A DNA stretch of 47,128 nt from assembly GCA_035551475.1 (NCBI GenBank), contig DASZMX010000102.1, positions 1 to 47,128 of the forward strand. The letters are read 5' to 3'. The stretch is from DASZMX01 sp035551475 (GTDB taxonomy: Bacteria > Verrucomicrobiota > Verrucomicrobiia > Limisphaerales > Palsa-1400). Positions 18,206-27,168 of the stretch are shown here, in pieces. The notes beneath the pieces were generated by a model, which worked only from the letters and a program-made list of their open reading frames with translations, was not told where the DNA came from and ran no database searches. Numbering within the stretch: the first letter of the stretch is position 1; each line of letters starts with the position of its first letter. The position numbers and the translations under genes were made by a program.

Positions 18206-19105
18206 TTACATCATTTTCCTTTCACCTGGCTGCACACGGCTGTGAAAGGCAAACTGCCCTGATCGCCAATTATTCTTTAATTCAGAACCCCCCAAAGTCA
18301 AGCCAAATTCGTGAAAACTCCGTGTCACAATTTCAAACTGCGACGCCAAAATTCCGGCGACAATCAGCCGCCCTCCCGGCGCTAAAAGACGCGAAATGCG
18401 GCGCGCCTCCCCCGCGAGCAAGTCATACGTAAGATTGGCGCAAATGACATCGAAACGCCGGCGCGGCGCCTTCGGCATCCGAGTCAAATCATCGCGGCGC
18501 AACGCCACCCGACCGTTAACTCTATTTCGGCGCGCATTGGCCTGCGCGGCGCGCACGGACTCAGGATCGAAGTCGAACGCCTCCACCGGCGCATACCCGA
18601 GCTTGGCCGCGGCAATCGCCAGAATCCCCGAGCCCGTCCCGATGTCCAAAAAGGATTGGACGCATTGCGAGTCCCGCCAGCGGCACAGTTGGCGCAGGCA
18701 AAAAGCCGTTGTCTCGTGTTGTCCAGTGCCGAAGCTCAAGCCCGGATCGAGCACCACCACCCGCTGGCCGCCGCGCGCCCGCCGGCGGCTCCAGCTCGGT
18801 TTGACCAAGAGGCGCGAGCCGACTTGAATGGGCTTGAAATGGCGTTTCCACGAAGTCGCCCAATCGCGCCGCAGGGGAGTAATGGCAATATCGCGCGCGG
18901 AAATTTCGAGAGCCTCCGCCAGGGCCCGCGCGGCGCGGCGGGGCGAAGGCTCGATCCGCGCCGGGTAGCCGGTGATGGTCAGCGCGCCCGTGTCCTCATC
19001 GCGATACACGGAGACAGGAACGCCGAGCGCCTCTGCCAGGCTCGCGGCCAACGGTTCTTCCCGCGCGGGGTTCGCGCGCACCGCAACCTGCCACAACGCG
19101 GTCAA
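18206..19105 (-). CDS. prmA: Ribosomal protein L11 methyltransferase
   Basis: PrmA methylates ribosomal protein L11 using S-adenosylmethionine. The 299-residue length matches the family. The linker block VVLDPGLSFGTGQHETT is the PrmA signature. The SAM-binding motif I follows (FLDIGTGSGILAIAAAKLG), then VEAFDFDPESVRAA and the post-I VICANLTYDLL motif, with NL in place of the more common NI. The start used here is TTG overlapping the peroxiredoxin stop (TTGA), so translation is probably coupled; a second TTG follows three codons later and could be used instead. It lies in the run waaA, peroxiredoxin, prmA, small ORF. Confidence 0.93.
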   Translation of the reverse strand: MTALWQVAVRANPAREEPLAASLAEALGVPVSVYRDEDTGALTITGYPARIEPSPRRAARALAEALEISARDIAITPLRRDWATSWKRHFKPIQVGSRLLVKPSWSRRRARGGQRVVVLDPGLSFGTGQHETTAFCLRQLCRWRDSQCVQSFLDIGTGSGILAIAAAKLGYAPVEAFDFDPESVRAAQANARRNRVNGRVALRRDDLTRMPKAPRRRFDVICANLTYDLLAGEARRISRLLAPGGRLIVAGILASQFEIVTRSFHEFGLTLGGSELKNNWRSGQFAFHSRVQPGERKMM

Positions 19106-19581
19106 CCGAGTTTGGCGAGGGTGGCGCGCACCGCCTCGAAATCCGGCAAGTCCTTCGGGCTCGGCGTCTGCTCGGCATATTGGACAACTCCCTGTCTGTC
19201 AATTACAAAAGCCGCCCGCGCCGCCGTGTCGCCAATGCCCGCGAGGTTTGGGAACACCACATCGTAATCGCGCGTGGTGGCTTTGTTCAGGTCGCTCACC
19301 AGCGTGACGCCGATCTTTTCCTGCTTGGCCCAGGCCTCCTGCGCAAACGGCGTGTCAATGCTGATGCCGATGACATTCGCATTAAGATTGCCGTATTGCC
19401 CGAGGCCGGAAGTGATATCGCACATTTCCTTCGTGCAAACGCCCGTGAAGGCGGCGGGGAAGAAAAGCAGCACCGTGTTTTTTTTGCCGAAATTATCGCT
19501 GAGCTTCACGTCCGCCAGGCCCGTGGGATTCTTGGTTTTGAGGGTGAAATCAGGAGCTTTCGCGCCAACTTTGATAGCCAT
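19102..19581 (-). CDS. Peroxiredoxin (atypical two-cysteine, PrxQ/AhpE-like)
   Basis: A 159-residue thiol peroxidase of the AhpC/TSA superfamily that reduces hydrogen peroxide and organic hydroperoxides. The peroxidatic motif FPAAFTGVCTKEMC shows the P-x3-T-x2-C pattern, with C49 as peroxidatic cysteine and C54 four residues later. The C-x4-C spacing is typical of PrxQ/BCP proteins, which form an intramolecular disulfide. There is no signal peptide, so it is cytoplasmic. It follows waaA by 42 nt and its stop overlaps the prmA start, so it sits in the middle of an operon of otherwise unrelated housekeeping genes. Confidence 0.93.
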   Translation of the reverse strand: MAIKVGAKAPDFTLKTKNPTGLADVKLSDNFGKKNTVLLFFPAAFTGVCTKEMCDITSGLGQYGNLNANVIGISIDTPFAQEAWAKQEKIGVTLVSDLNKATTRDYDVVFPNLAGIGDTAARAAFVIDRQGVVQYAEQTPSPKDLPDFEAVRATLAKLG

Positions 19582-19623
19582 AAAATTTTGTGAGTTGAAT
19601 TGCCGTCCGTTACAACGCCCGTG

Positions 19624-20913
19624 TTATACATCCAGCCGCGAAAGAATCAAGCCAGCCGTGCGCTCGGTGGCCCCGAGATTCTTCTGCGTGACCGCGCGGG
19701 CGCGAGCCCCCAGGTCCGCGCGCCGCTGCGGATCAGCGAACAATTCAGCCAGCGCCGCCTCGACCCCGGCGGCATCGGGCGCCTGCACGACCGCTCCGGC
19801 TTCGGTGTAGGCGCGCACGATGGGCAGGAAATTCTGCATGTTGGGTCCAAACACCACCGCTTTGCCCAGCGCGGCGGGCTCGATGGGATTTTGCCCGCCG
19901 TCCGCCGTCAAACTCTTGCCCACAAACACCACCGTGGCTGCCTCGTAAAAATACCGCAATTCCCCATTCGTATTGACAAGCAGGCACGCGCTGCCGGCTG
20001 GCGCTTTTTCCATTTCACTGCGCAGGGCAAACGTGACGCCCGCGGCTTCGAGCGCCTGCGCCACTTCGCGCGTGCGCTCTACATGGCGCGGCACGAGGAC
20101 CAAGAACAAATCAGGAAAACGATGCCGCAAACGCAGAAACATCCCGGCCAGCAACGCTTCCTCGCCCGCGTGCGTGCTGCCCGCCACGAGAATCGGCGCC
20201 CCATCCGCCACCCCCAGGCTTTTAAGCAGCGCCTTCGTGTCGAGCCCGAGCCGGTCGCTGGGTTGCGCGGCATCGAATTTTAGATTACCCGTCACCATGG
20301 TTGCGTCCGCCGGAAAACCCAGATCGACCAACCGCCGGGCATCCGCCTCTTGCTGGGACCCGACCCCGCGAAAGCGGGCGAACATCGGCTTGAAAACAAA
20401 ACCAAAACGCCGATAGCCCGCAAAGGAACGCTCGGAGATGCGCGCATTCACCAGGAACAGCGGCACACCCCGCGCGCCCGCCTGCCAAAGAAAATTAGGC
20501 CAGATTTCCGCCTCCACCAAAACGATCGCGCGCGGCCGAATGACGTCAAATGCCCGGCGCACGTTGCCGGGAAAATCAATGGGATAATAAACCCGCCGAA
20601 TATGCGGCGGCAGGCGTCGAGCCAATTCGCCCATGCCGGTGGAGGTGGTGGTGGAAACAAGAATCTGCCAGCCCGGCAGGCGTTTTTCCAGCGCGCCGAT
20701 CAGTTGCAGGCACACCCCCACTTCGCCCATGCTCACGGCGTGCAGCCACAGGACGGGAGCCTCGCCCAGGGAAGCGCGGAAGCCGTCCGGATAACGCGCA
20801 AATCGCTCCCCAAAACCGCTCCGCCAACCGCCGCGCCGCCACATTTTCAGGAAATAAAAAGGCGCGCTCAAAATGAAAAAGAGCAGGAACAGGATGTTGT
20901 AGATAAAAATCAT
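19624..20913 (-). CDS. waaA: 3-deoxy-D-manno-octulosonic acid (Kdo) transferase
   Basis: WaaA (KdtA) transfers Kdo from CMP-Kdo to lipid A precursor at the cytoplasmic face of the inner membrane. The frame extends upstream to 21057, but the ATG at 20913 opens the single N-terminal membrane anchor (IFIYNILFLLFFILSAPFYF) and gives 429 residues, close to the normal length of about 425. The signature LWLHAVSMGEVGVC holds the catalytic base glutamate. RPRAIVLVEAEIWPNFLW and NGELRYFYEAATVVFVGKS are further conserved blocks of this GT30 family. Its presence supports an LPS-containing outer membrane. It diverges from the large protease gene and leads an operon with peroxiredoxin and prmA. Confidence 0.95.
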   Translation of the reverse strand: MIFIYNILFLLFFILSAPFYFLKMWRRGGWRSGFGERFARYPDGFRASLGEAPVLWLHAVSMGEVGVCLQLIGALEKRLPGWQILVSTTTSTGMGELARRLPPHIRRVYYPIDFPGNVRRAFDVIRPRAIVLVEAEIWPNFLWQAGARGVPLFLVNARISERSFAGYRRFGFVFKPMFARFRGVGSQQEADARRLVDLGFPADATMVTGNLKFDAAQPSDRLGLDTKALLKSLGVADGAPILVAGSTHAGEEALLAGMFLRLRHRFPDLFLVLVPRHVERTREVAQALEAAGVTFALRSEMEKAPAGSACLLVNTNGELRYFYEAATVVFVGKSLTADGGQNPIEPAALGKAVVFGPNMQNFLPIVRAYTEAGAVVQAPDAAGVEAALAELFADPQRRADLGARARAVTQKNLGATERTAGLILSRLDV

Positions 20914-21013
20914 CGCGCCGGAGGAGTAAACCACGGTTGGCGCGGATTTCACGGATAAAAGATGCCGCACGGCGAAGGTTGTCGAAAGCGCCAGCCGGGC
21001 GTAAGATAACAGG

Positions 21014-24000
21014 GTGAAATCCCGTCTTTGGCGCTGGTTGGTGTCGTGCAGCCTCATGGCGCTCCTGGCGCCGGCGCAGGGCGCAACGCCCCAAATTCAT
21101 CTGCGCAACGAGCTGATTGCGACCACCCGCGGGCAAACCAACCTGGCCGGAACCAATGTCACAGGCCTCTTTCTCATCCAATTCGAAGGCCATCCGCAAA
21201 AAGCGTGGCGCGCCACCTTGCGCGACGCCGGCGTGGATTTGCTCAAATATGTTCCCGACGACGCCTACGTCGCGCGCTTTCGCAATGCATCTGTCAAACA
21301 AATCAGCGCCCTGAGCTTCGTCCGCTGGATCGGGCCTTATCGTTCCACGCACAAAATGGAGCGCCGCCTGGCTGCCACCGCCACCAACGCCGCGCCGAGC
21401 GTCAATGTCCTGCTCGCCCCCGGCGCCACGCCCGCGGAAATCGCGCGCGTGCGGGCGTTGTTTCAATCGGTGGATCACGAAAGCCACTTGCGGCAAGGCG
21501 TCATTTTACGCGGCGCGTTGCGGGCGGGCGCCCTCACGCAAGTCGCCCAGGCGGATGCCACCCTTTGGATCGAACCCGCCCCGCACCGCCGCCTGGTGGA
21601 CGAGGCCGCGACGAAAATCGTGGGCGGCGACGACGGCGCGGTCGCGACGCCCAGCGTGACGCAGCAACTCGGATTTGCGGGGCAAGGCGTCACTGTGTGC
21701 GTGGCCGACACCGGCCTCGACTCCGGCGACACCAACGCCATGCACCCGGATATGAGCGGGCGCGTTTCCGGCTTCAAATTTTATCCGCCGCTCACCGACG
21801 GCTCCGATGGCTACGGTCACGGCACCCATTGCGCCGGCATTGTGGCCGGCAACGCCGCCACGCATGAAACCGATCCCGACACCGGAGCCTGGTATGGATT
21901 GGGCGTCGCGTCCGGCGCGAATCTTTTTATCGAACGCATCTTCGACGAAAACGCCGCCGAGGTCAGCCCCGCCCCCAGCGACGAAATGCTGACCCGCGAC
22001 GCCGTCCGCGCGGGCGCGCAAATCGCCTCCGACAGTTGGGGCAACGACAACCAAGGCGCCTACGACACCGACGCCGCGCAATTCGACGAATTGGTGCGCG
22101 ACGCGGATTCCATCACGCCGGGCGACCAGGCTTACATTCTCGAATTCTCGGCGGGCAACGCCGGGCCCGGATCGGAAACCCTCGACAGCCCCGCTTCGGG
22201 CAAGAACGTCATCGCCTCCGGCGCCTCGGAAAATTCCCCCGGCACGCTGGCGCTGACCTACGGCCTCTATGCGGACGGCGCGGATACGATGGCGGATTTT
22301 TCCAGCCGCGGCCCCAGCGCCGACGGCCGCATCAAACCCGACCTCGTGGCGCCCGGATCATGGATTGCCTCCGCGGCATCCTCCGCGGCGCCGGACGAGG
22401 CCTCGATCGCGTGGTCGCCCATTGACAACTATTATGTTTACATGGGCGGCACGAGCATGTCGGGCCCGGCCGTGGCCGGAGCGGCCGCCGTGTTCGCCCA
22501 ATTTTACAAAACGGGCCACACCAACGCGATGCCCTCCCCTGCCCTCGTCAAGGCGGCGCTGATCAATTCCGCCGTGCCGCTGGATGATGCTAACGGCGGC
22601 CCGGGCCCGATTCCCAACTTCGACGAAGGCTGGGGCCGCGTGGCGCTGACCAACTTGATCGGTTCGCCGCGCGGCTATCAATACCTCGATCAAACGGCGC
22701 TTCTGTCCACTGGCCAAATTTACGAGCAGCATGCATTTGTGGCGGATCCTTCGCAGCCGTTGAAAATTACGGTGGCCTACACCGACGTCCCGGGATTCCC
22801 AGGCGCCATTCCGGCTCTCGTCAACGATCTCGATCTCGAAGTCGTGGCGCCGGACGGCACAATTTATCGCGGCAATCAATTTGTCGGGGGCGAATCCGTT
22901 CCGAACGCGCCGTCGGCCGATAATTTGAATAACGTCGAAGGCGTCCACCTGGCGCAACCGCAGGCCGGCGATTATCTCGTGCGCATTCGCGCGCGCAATG
23001 TCGTGGAAGATGCTCGACTTGACACCGCCGCCATCGATCAGGATTTCGCGCTGGTGATTTCCGGCGGCCTCGTGCCGCTGGGCCAGGGCGCGATTCTGCT
23101 CGATCGCGCCAGTTACACCGCGCCCGGCGTGATGCACATCGTGGCTTTGGATGCCGCCCGCGCGGCCCTGGGCAGCGTCAATGCCCGCGTCACCAGCTCC
23201 ACGGAGACGGCGGGCGAAACCATCGTCCTCCATGCCGCCGGCAATTATGGCGTCTTCACCGGCGCTGTGATGACCGTCAACGCCCCGGCGCAGGCCGACG
23301 GCAAATTGGAAATCCACCAAGGCGACGCCATTCAGGCGAGCTACACCGATGCCGCGAGCGTCGTCCGCACCGCGAACGCCGTGGCCGATCTCACCGCGCC
23401 CGCCATCAGCGGCGTCACCTTCAGCGCGGATCAAGGCGTCATGACTATTTCCTGGCAAACCTCCGAGGACGCCAGCTCCGTCCTCTATTACGGAACAAAT
23501 CCAGCCGCGCTCACCCAATCCATTTCCGACCCCACGCTCACCAGCAACCACGCGCTCAACCTGAACAATCTCACCCCCGGCGTCACCTATTACTATGTGG
23601 TCGTGTCGGTGGATGGCGCGGGCAACGTCACCACCAATAACAACAACGGCGCGGCGTATTCCCTGGTCGCCGTCGCCACGCCCTCCGTGCTGCTCGTTGA
23701 CGCTTACGAAACCGCCGATGGCTCGGAGCAAATTCCTGACAGCGCCTACACCAATGCCATCGCCGCGGCGGGATTCAGTTTCGTGCATTGGAAAGTCACC
23801 GAGCGCGGCGCGCCGGTCCTGTCCGACATCAAAAATTATCGCATCGTCATCTGGCGCACCACCGACGACGTCATCAATTACGAAGGCACCAACAACACGC
23901 TCACGCCGGAGCAACAGTTCATGATTCAAACCTATTTGAACAACGGCGGCTCCTTTTTCATGTCATCGATGGAAATCCTCTCGCGCCTCGGCGACGTGCC

Positions 24001-26155
24001 GTTTCGCTCGCAAGTCCTGCAAGTGGCGGGTTTCATCCAAAACGCCGATTCCTTTTCGCCCTGCCCCTCCTGCGACGAGGATGCGACCGTGCCCTCGTTT
24101 CAAGGCGCAGACAGCAGCCCCATCGCGCGCGGCCTGGATGTGAACCTCGATTATTCGGCGTATCCCTCCTTTGATTTGGACGAGGGGGACACCTTTGGCC
24201 CGGACTTTTCCGATTCCTTCACGCCCTCGACCAACGCCCTGGCCATCACCATCGACAGCGTCAATAATAAACCTTGCGGCATGTGCTATCCGCGCCCCGG
24301 CGTGGACAGCGCCGGCCGCGTCGTCTTTCTCTCCTTCCCCATCGACACCGTCCCCGAGGATGGCGCGGCTCCGAATAACGAGACCACGCTCATGCGCAAT
24401 ATCCTGAATTTCCTCGCGCCGGGCGCCAACGGCCTCGGATCGGTGACGCTGAATGGCGCGAGTTACACCGTGCCGGACCAGGTCACCGTCGAAGTGGCCG
24501 ATTCCGACTTGATTGGAACCGGCGAAACGGAAGCTGTCTTTGCCGCCAGTTCCGCGCCCGCGACGACGGCCACCGTGACGCTCCGCGAAACTACTCATCC
24601 CGGTTTGTTCCGAGGTTTTTTAACGCTCGTCGCCACCAACACCAGCGTTGCCGGGCAACTCCGGGCGCAAAACGGCGACACGATCAGCGCCAGCTATTTT
24701 GACGCCTCGCTGCACAGCAATGTCGTCGCCACCGCGGTGATCGACACCATTCCGCCGGTGATTTCCAACGTGCAGGTTCTGACCAACCAGGGCGGCGCGT
24801 CCATCACCTGGAACACTTCCAAACCCGCGGACGCCCTCGTGCAATACGGGGAAGCGGCGCTGCTCAGCCACACCGCCTACGACCCCTCGCTCGCCACCAC
24901 CCACGCGCTCACTCTCACGAGTCTTCAGTCCAATCGTAAATACTATTTCCAAGCGGTCAGCCGCGACGCCGCCGGCAACACCGCCACCGACGATAATCAC
25001 GGCGCGCTCTACACCTTCGTCACGCCGCCCGCCTTGCAGCCGCCGTGGCTCGACAACCTGGAAACCGGCGCGCCCGGCTGGTCCGTGCAGGTTTCCCCTT
25101 CGCTCGGCTCGGACATCAATTGGACCTTGGGCACGCCGAACAACGGCTTGCAGACGGCGGCGGTTTCCGGCGTAAACGCCTGGGGCAGCGACCTCGATGG
25201 CAACCAGGATTTTTTTGTGGCCGATAGTTTCCTTTACAGTCCGCCGATCGATTTGACCGGCTTCAGCCAGGTCACGCTAACCTTTTGGGATTGCTTTAAT
25301 TTCTCCTCCGACGAAGAAGGCCAGGTGCTGATCAGCACGGATCCCAATCAATCCCCGGACAATCTCACCGGCCCGCCGGACGGCGATTTCAGCGGCTATG
25401 ACGCGCTCGATTGGGAGCCGGAAACAATTGATTTGACACCCTACATCGGCCAAACCATTCAGATCGTCTGGAATTACGGGGCGGTGAACCTTGGCTCGTT
25501 TGGCGGCGGCGGGACATATTACGGCTGGCTGCTGGATGACATCAGCGTCACGGGCCTGGCGGCGGGCTCCGGCGGAACCATCACCATCCTGCGCAATGTC
25601 GGCTCGGGAAGTTTCACCTTGACAGGGCCGCGCAATGTTTCCGGCTCCGGCCTCGCCACCGTCATCACCAATGCCCCGCCCGGCGCCTACAGCATCCAAT
25701 ATGGGGACGTGGCGTTCTTTAACACTCCCGCCGATCAATCCGGAACCTTGGCGCCTTCGGACACGCTGACCTTCAATGGCGTTTACACTTATCCGGACGC
25801 CAATTCCAATGGCATCTCCGATCTTTTCGAACAGCAATATCACCTGACCAACGTGACCCGCGCCACCGACTCCGATCACGACGGCATGACCGATTACGAC
25901 GAGTTTATCGCCGGCACCGACCCGACCAACCCGCAATCCGTGCTGAAATTTGTTGCCAGTTTCGCGACCAATAATGTCGTCACCTTTCAATGGTCCGCCA
26001 TGCCCGGCCACATGTATCAGTTGCAAACCTCCAGCAACCTGACCGCGTGGGTGCCGGCGAGCGATTGGACGCAAGCGGCCGCCAGCCCCGTGACGTTCTC
26101 GCTCACCAACGCCGCCAAAGGCATCCGCCTCTTCCGCGTGCAAGTCCGTCCGTGA
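21014..26155 (+). CDS. Giant secreted subtilisin-like (S8) serine protease, multidomain
   Basis: A 1713-residue secreted protease. The GTG start opens a signal peptide (RWLVSCSLMALLAPAQG). The prodomain-like region is followed by the S8 catalytic domain with D232 in VADTGLDS, H269 in GYGHGTHCAG, oxyanion N382 in SAGNAGPGS and S481 in GGTSMSGPAVAG. Next come two copies of an Ig-like plus fibronectin-III-like unit (about 693-893 and 1138-1340). They flank a Rossmann/GATase-like module beginning VLLVDAYETADG (about 893-1136). A jelly-roll region of immune-inhibitor/MAM type follows (about 1341-1515). Near the end are D/N-rich calcium-binding motifs, DANSNGISDLFE and DSDHDGMTDYDE (about 1594-1642), and a final beta-domain typical of verrucomicrobial secreted proteins. 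There is no CTERM signal. Likely role: extracellular protein degradation. Confidence 0.9.
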   Translation: MKSRLWRWLVSCSLMALLAPAQGATPQIHLRNELIATTRGQTNLAGTNVTGLFLIQFEGHPQKAWRATLRDAGVDLLKYVPDDAYVARFRNASVKQISALSFVRWIGPYRSTHKMERRLAATATNAAPSVNVLLAPGATPAEIARVRALFQSVDHESHLRQGVILRGALRAGALTQVAQADATLWIEPAPHRRLVDEAATKIVGGDDGAVATPSVTQQLGFAGQGVTVCVADTGLDSGDTNAMHPDMSGRVSGFKFYPPLTDGSDGYGHGTHCAGIVAGNAATHETDPDTGAWYGLGVASGANLFIERIFDENAAEVSPAPSDEMLTRDAVRAGAQIASDSWGNDNQGAYDTDAAQFDELVRDADSITPGDQAYILEFSAGNAGPGSETLDSPASGKNVIASGASENSPGTLALTYGLYADGADTMADFSSRGPSADGRIKPDLVAPGSWIASAASSAAPDEASIAWSPIDNYYVYMGGTSMSGPAVAGAAAVFAQFYKTGHTNAMPSPALVKAALINSAVPLDDANGGPGPIPNFDEGWGRVALTNLIGSPRGYQYLDQTALLSTGQIYEQHAFVADPSQPLKITVAYTDVPGFPGAIPALVNDLDLEVVAPDGTIYRGNQFVGGESVPNAPSADNLNNVEGVHLAQPQAGDYLVRIRARNVVEDARLDTAAIDQDFALVISGGLVPLGQGAILLDRASYTAPGVMHIVALDAARAALGSVNARVTSSTETAGETIVLHAAGNYGVFTGAVMTVNAPAQADGKLEIHQGDAIQASYTDAASVVRTANAVADLTAPAISGVTFSADQGVMTISWQTSEDASSVLYYGTNPAALTQSISDPTLTSNHALNLNNLTPGVTYYYVVVSVDGAGNVTTNNNNGAAYSLVAVATPSVLLVDAYETADGSEQIPDSAYTNAIAAAGFSFVHWKVTERGAPVLSDIKNYRIVIWRTTDDVINYEGTNNTLTPEQQFMIQTYLNNGGSFFMSSMEILSRLGDVPFRSQVLQVAGFIQNADSFSPCPSCDEDATVPSFQGADSSPIARGLDVNLDYSAYPSFDLDEGDTFGPDFSDSFTPSTNALAITIDSVNNKPCGMCYPRPGVDSAGRVVFLSFPIDTVPEDGAAPNNETTLMRNILNFLAPGANGLGSVTLNGASYTVPDQVTVEVADSDLIGTGETEAVFAASSAPATTATVTLRETTHPGLFRGFLTLVATNTSVAGQLRAQNGDTISASYFDASLHSNVVATAVIDTIPPVISNVQVLTNQGGASITWNTSKPADALVQYGEAALLSHTAYDPSLATTHALTLTSLQSNRKYYFQAVSRDAAGNTATDDNHGALYTFVTPPALQPPWLDNLETGAPGWSVQVSPSLGSDINWTLGTPNNGLQTAAVSGVNAWGSDLDGNQDFFVADSFLYSPPIDLTGFSQVTLTFWDCFNFSSDEEGQVLISTDPNQSPDNLTGPPDGDFSGYDALDWEPETIDLTPYIGQTIQIVWNYGAVNLGSFGGGGTYYGWLLDDISVTGLAAGSGGTITILRNVGSGSFTLTGPRNVSGSGLATVITNAPPGAYSIQYGDVAFFNTPADQSGTLAPSDTLTFNGVYTYPDANSNGISDLFEQQYHLTNVTRATDSDHDGMTDYDEFIAGTDPTNPQSVLKFVASFATNNVVTFQWSAMPGHMYQLQTSSNLTAWVPASDWTQAAASPVTFSLTNAAKGIRLFRVQVRP

Positions 26156-26165
26156 AGTGTGAGCG

Positions 26166-26198
26166 CAAAAAAGGCGCCGACGGCAAAGTCGGCGCCTT
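26166..26198 (-). terminator. Rho-independent terminator between protease and VPD-signal genes
   Basis: A perfect 11-bp stem AAGGCGCCGAC (26171-26181) / GTCGGCGCCTT (26188-26198) with a 6-nt loop. On the minus strand the stem is followed by a run of six to seven T, so it is a strong terminator for the gene ending at 26222. On the plus strand the T-run is short, but the same hairpin may also stop the protease transcript ending at 26155. Confidence 0.85.
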
Positions 26199-26221
26199 GA
26201 ATGAGTGAGTTGGGCTTCTAA

Positions 26222-26944
26222 TTACAGAGCAAAAACTCCCCGGCGTTGGGCCACGCGGAACGCCAGCAAGCCCGCCAGGCCAAGGCCCAGCAAACCAGCA
26301 TTGGTCGCCGCATCCGGCACGCCCACGGCGACGTCGATCGCGCTCTCCGCGACCAGATTTCCGCCTGCATCATGCGCTTCGAGAATGAAGCTATAGGTGC
26401 CCTTCGCATTGGGATCGAAGCCCGGGCCAAAGACGCTCGCGAATTCGAGATTCTCAGAATCTTGAAACGTGGTGGTGGTCGTGTCGCCCAGGCCGAAAAG
26501 CGACGCCGTCGCCAGGCTGCCGTCTTCCGTGGGTGATCCGTCCGCCGTCGTGTTGTAGAGCAGGTCAAAGGTGTAGCCGCTGGAGAAGATGCCCGAGCCG
26601 CCCGTCAAGGAGGCATACACATCCACATTCCACAGCGCGCCATCGACAGTGCTCGTGCTGCCGGGTCCGCCGGTGTTATGTCCGGGAGCCGCGTAGTAAA
26701 CGCCGCCGTGGCTCTTCAGCGCGGGATTGAAATACCGCTGTTGCGCGGCCAGACCCAGGGTGATGTCAACGCCACCGGAAGAATACTGACTGATTTCGAC
26801 CGGTGTCGTGGGGTCGCCGGTGCCGTCAAAAGTGGCCGAGGGAAGGGAGCCCACCGTGCCTTGAGGGGTCACAGGGGTCGCGAACGCTGCCGCTCCGGAA
26901 AGAAGGCAAACGCTGGCAATGGAAGCAATTTTACGAGTTTTCAT
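26222..26944 (-). CDS. Secreted protein with VPD-type (PEP-CTERM-like) C-terminal sorting signal
   Basis: A 240-residue exported protein of unknown function. I chose the ATG at 26944 over the longer frame (to 27034) because it opens a standard signal peptide (MKTRKIASIASVCLLSGAAA). The body is rich in G, T, S and aromatic residues, with no recognised catalytic motif. The C-terminus is a tripartite sorting signal: VPDAAT, a hydrophobic helix (AGLLGLGLAGLLAFRVA) and a basic tail (QRRG). This resembles the VPDSG/PEP-CTERM class, which an exosortase is thought to process at the cell surface. No exosortase lies in the window. A sigma-54-like promoter and repeated motifs are upstream, and a strong terminator follows, so it is a single-gene unit. 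Confidence 0.8.
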   Translation of the reverse strand: MKTRKIASIASVCLLSGAAAFATPVTPQGTVGSLPSATFDGTGDPTTPVEISQYSSGGVDITLGLAAQQRYFNPALKSHGGVYYAAPGHNTGGPGSTSTVDGALWNVDVYASLTGGSGIFSSGYTFDLLYNTTADGSPTEDGSLATASLFGLGDTTTTTFQDSENLEFASVFGPGFDPNAKGTYSFILEAHDAGGNLVAESAIDVAVGVPDAATNAGLLGLGLAGLLAFRVAQRRGVFAL

Positions 26945-26984
26945 GATAGTTTTTCTGATGTGCGATTTTGCACGAGTAACAAGC

Positions 26985-27000
26985 TGCAACATCCAGGCCA
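26985..27000 (-). promoter_or_regulatory. Candidate sigma-54 (-24/-12) promoter of the VPD-signal gene
   Basis: On the minus strand the sequence reads TGGCCTGGATGTTGCA. The -24 GG and a perfect TTGCA at -12 are spaced exactly as in the TGGCAC-N5-TTGCA consensus. Only two positions of the -24 half differ. The predicted start near 26974 leaves a 30-nt leader before the ATG at 26944. In proteobacteria PEP-CTERM genes are linked to the PrsK/PrsR system and RpoN, so sigma-54 control would be consistent with the class of protein. Confidence 0.5.
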
Positions 27001-27055
27001 GCTCCATTCCCAACCGCAACCATTCCAGGAACACTCTTTAGCTCAACCGCTTACA

Positions 27056-27136
27056 CCGACACTAATTTACCCTAAGGCTATCACCGGTAACTCAAAAACG
27101 TAAACCCATCCGACACAAAAGCAAAGAAACCGACAC
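27056..27136 (-). promoter_or_regulatory. Three GTGTCGG repeats upstream of the sigma-54-like promoter
   Basis: The heptamer GTGTCGG (minus strand) occurs three times in the same orientation at 27056-27062, 27110-27116 and 27130-27136. The intervals are 54 and 20 nt, close to five and two helical turns. They lie 56-136 nt upstream of the -24 element, the range used by bacterial enhancer-binding proteins. Function is inferred from position and repetition only. Confidence 0.35.
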
Positions 27137-27168
27137 GCCTCTTTTCCTGAATTCGTGAGATCCAAATA

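Noticed and set aside
18022..18432. 136-codon open frame on the plus strand with a signal-like start
   Set aside because: It overlaps prmA and the better-supported 54-codon ORF on the other strand, and its second half is clearly antisense to prmA.
22358..23929. 523-codon open frame on the minus strand
   Set aside because: It is fully inside the large protease gene on the opposite strand, is G/V/I/H-rich and has no recognisable motif; the protease frame has a clear catalytic triad.
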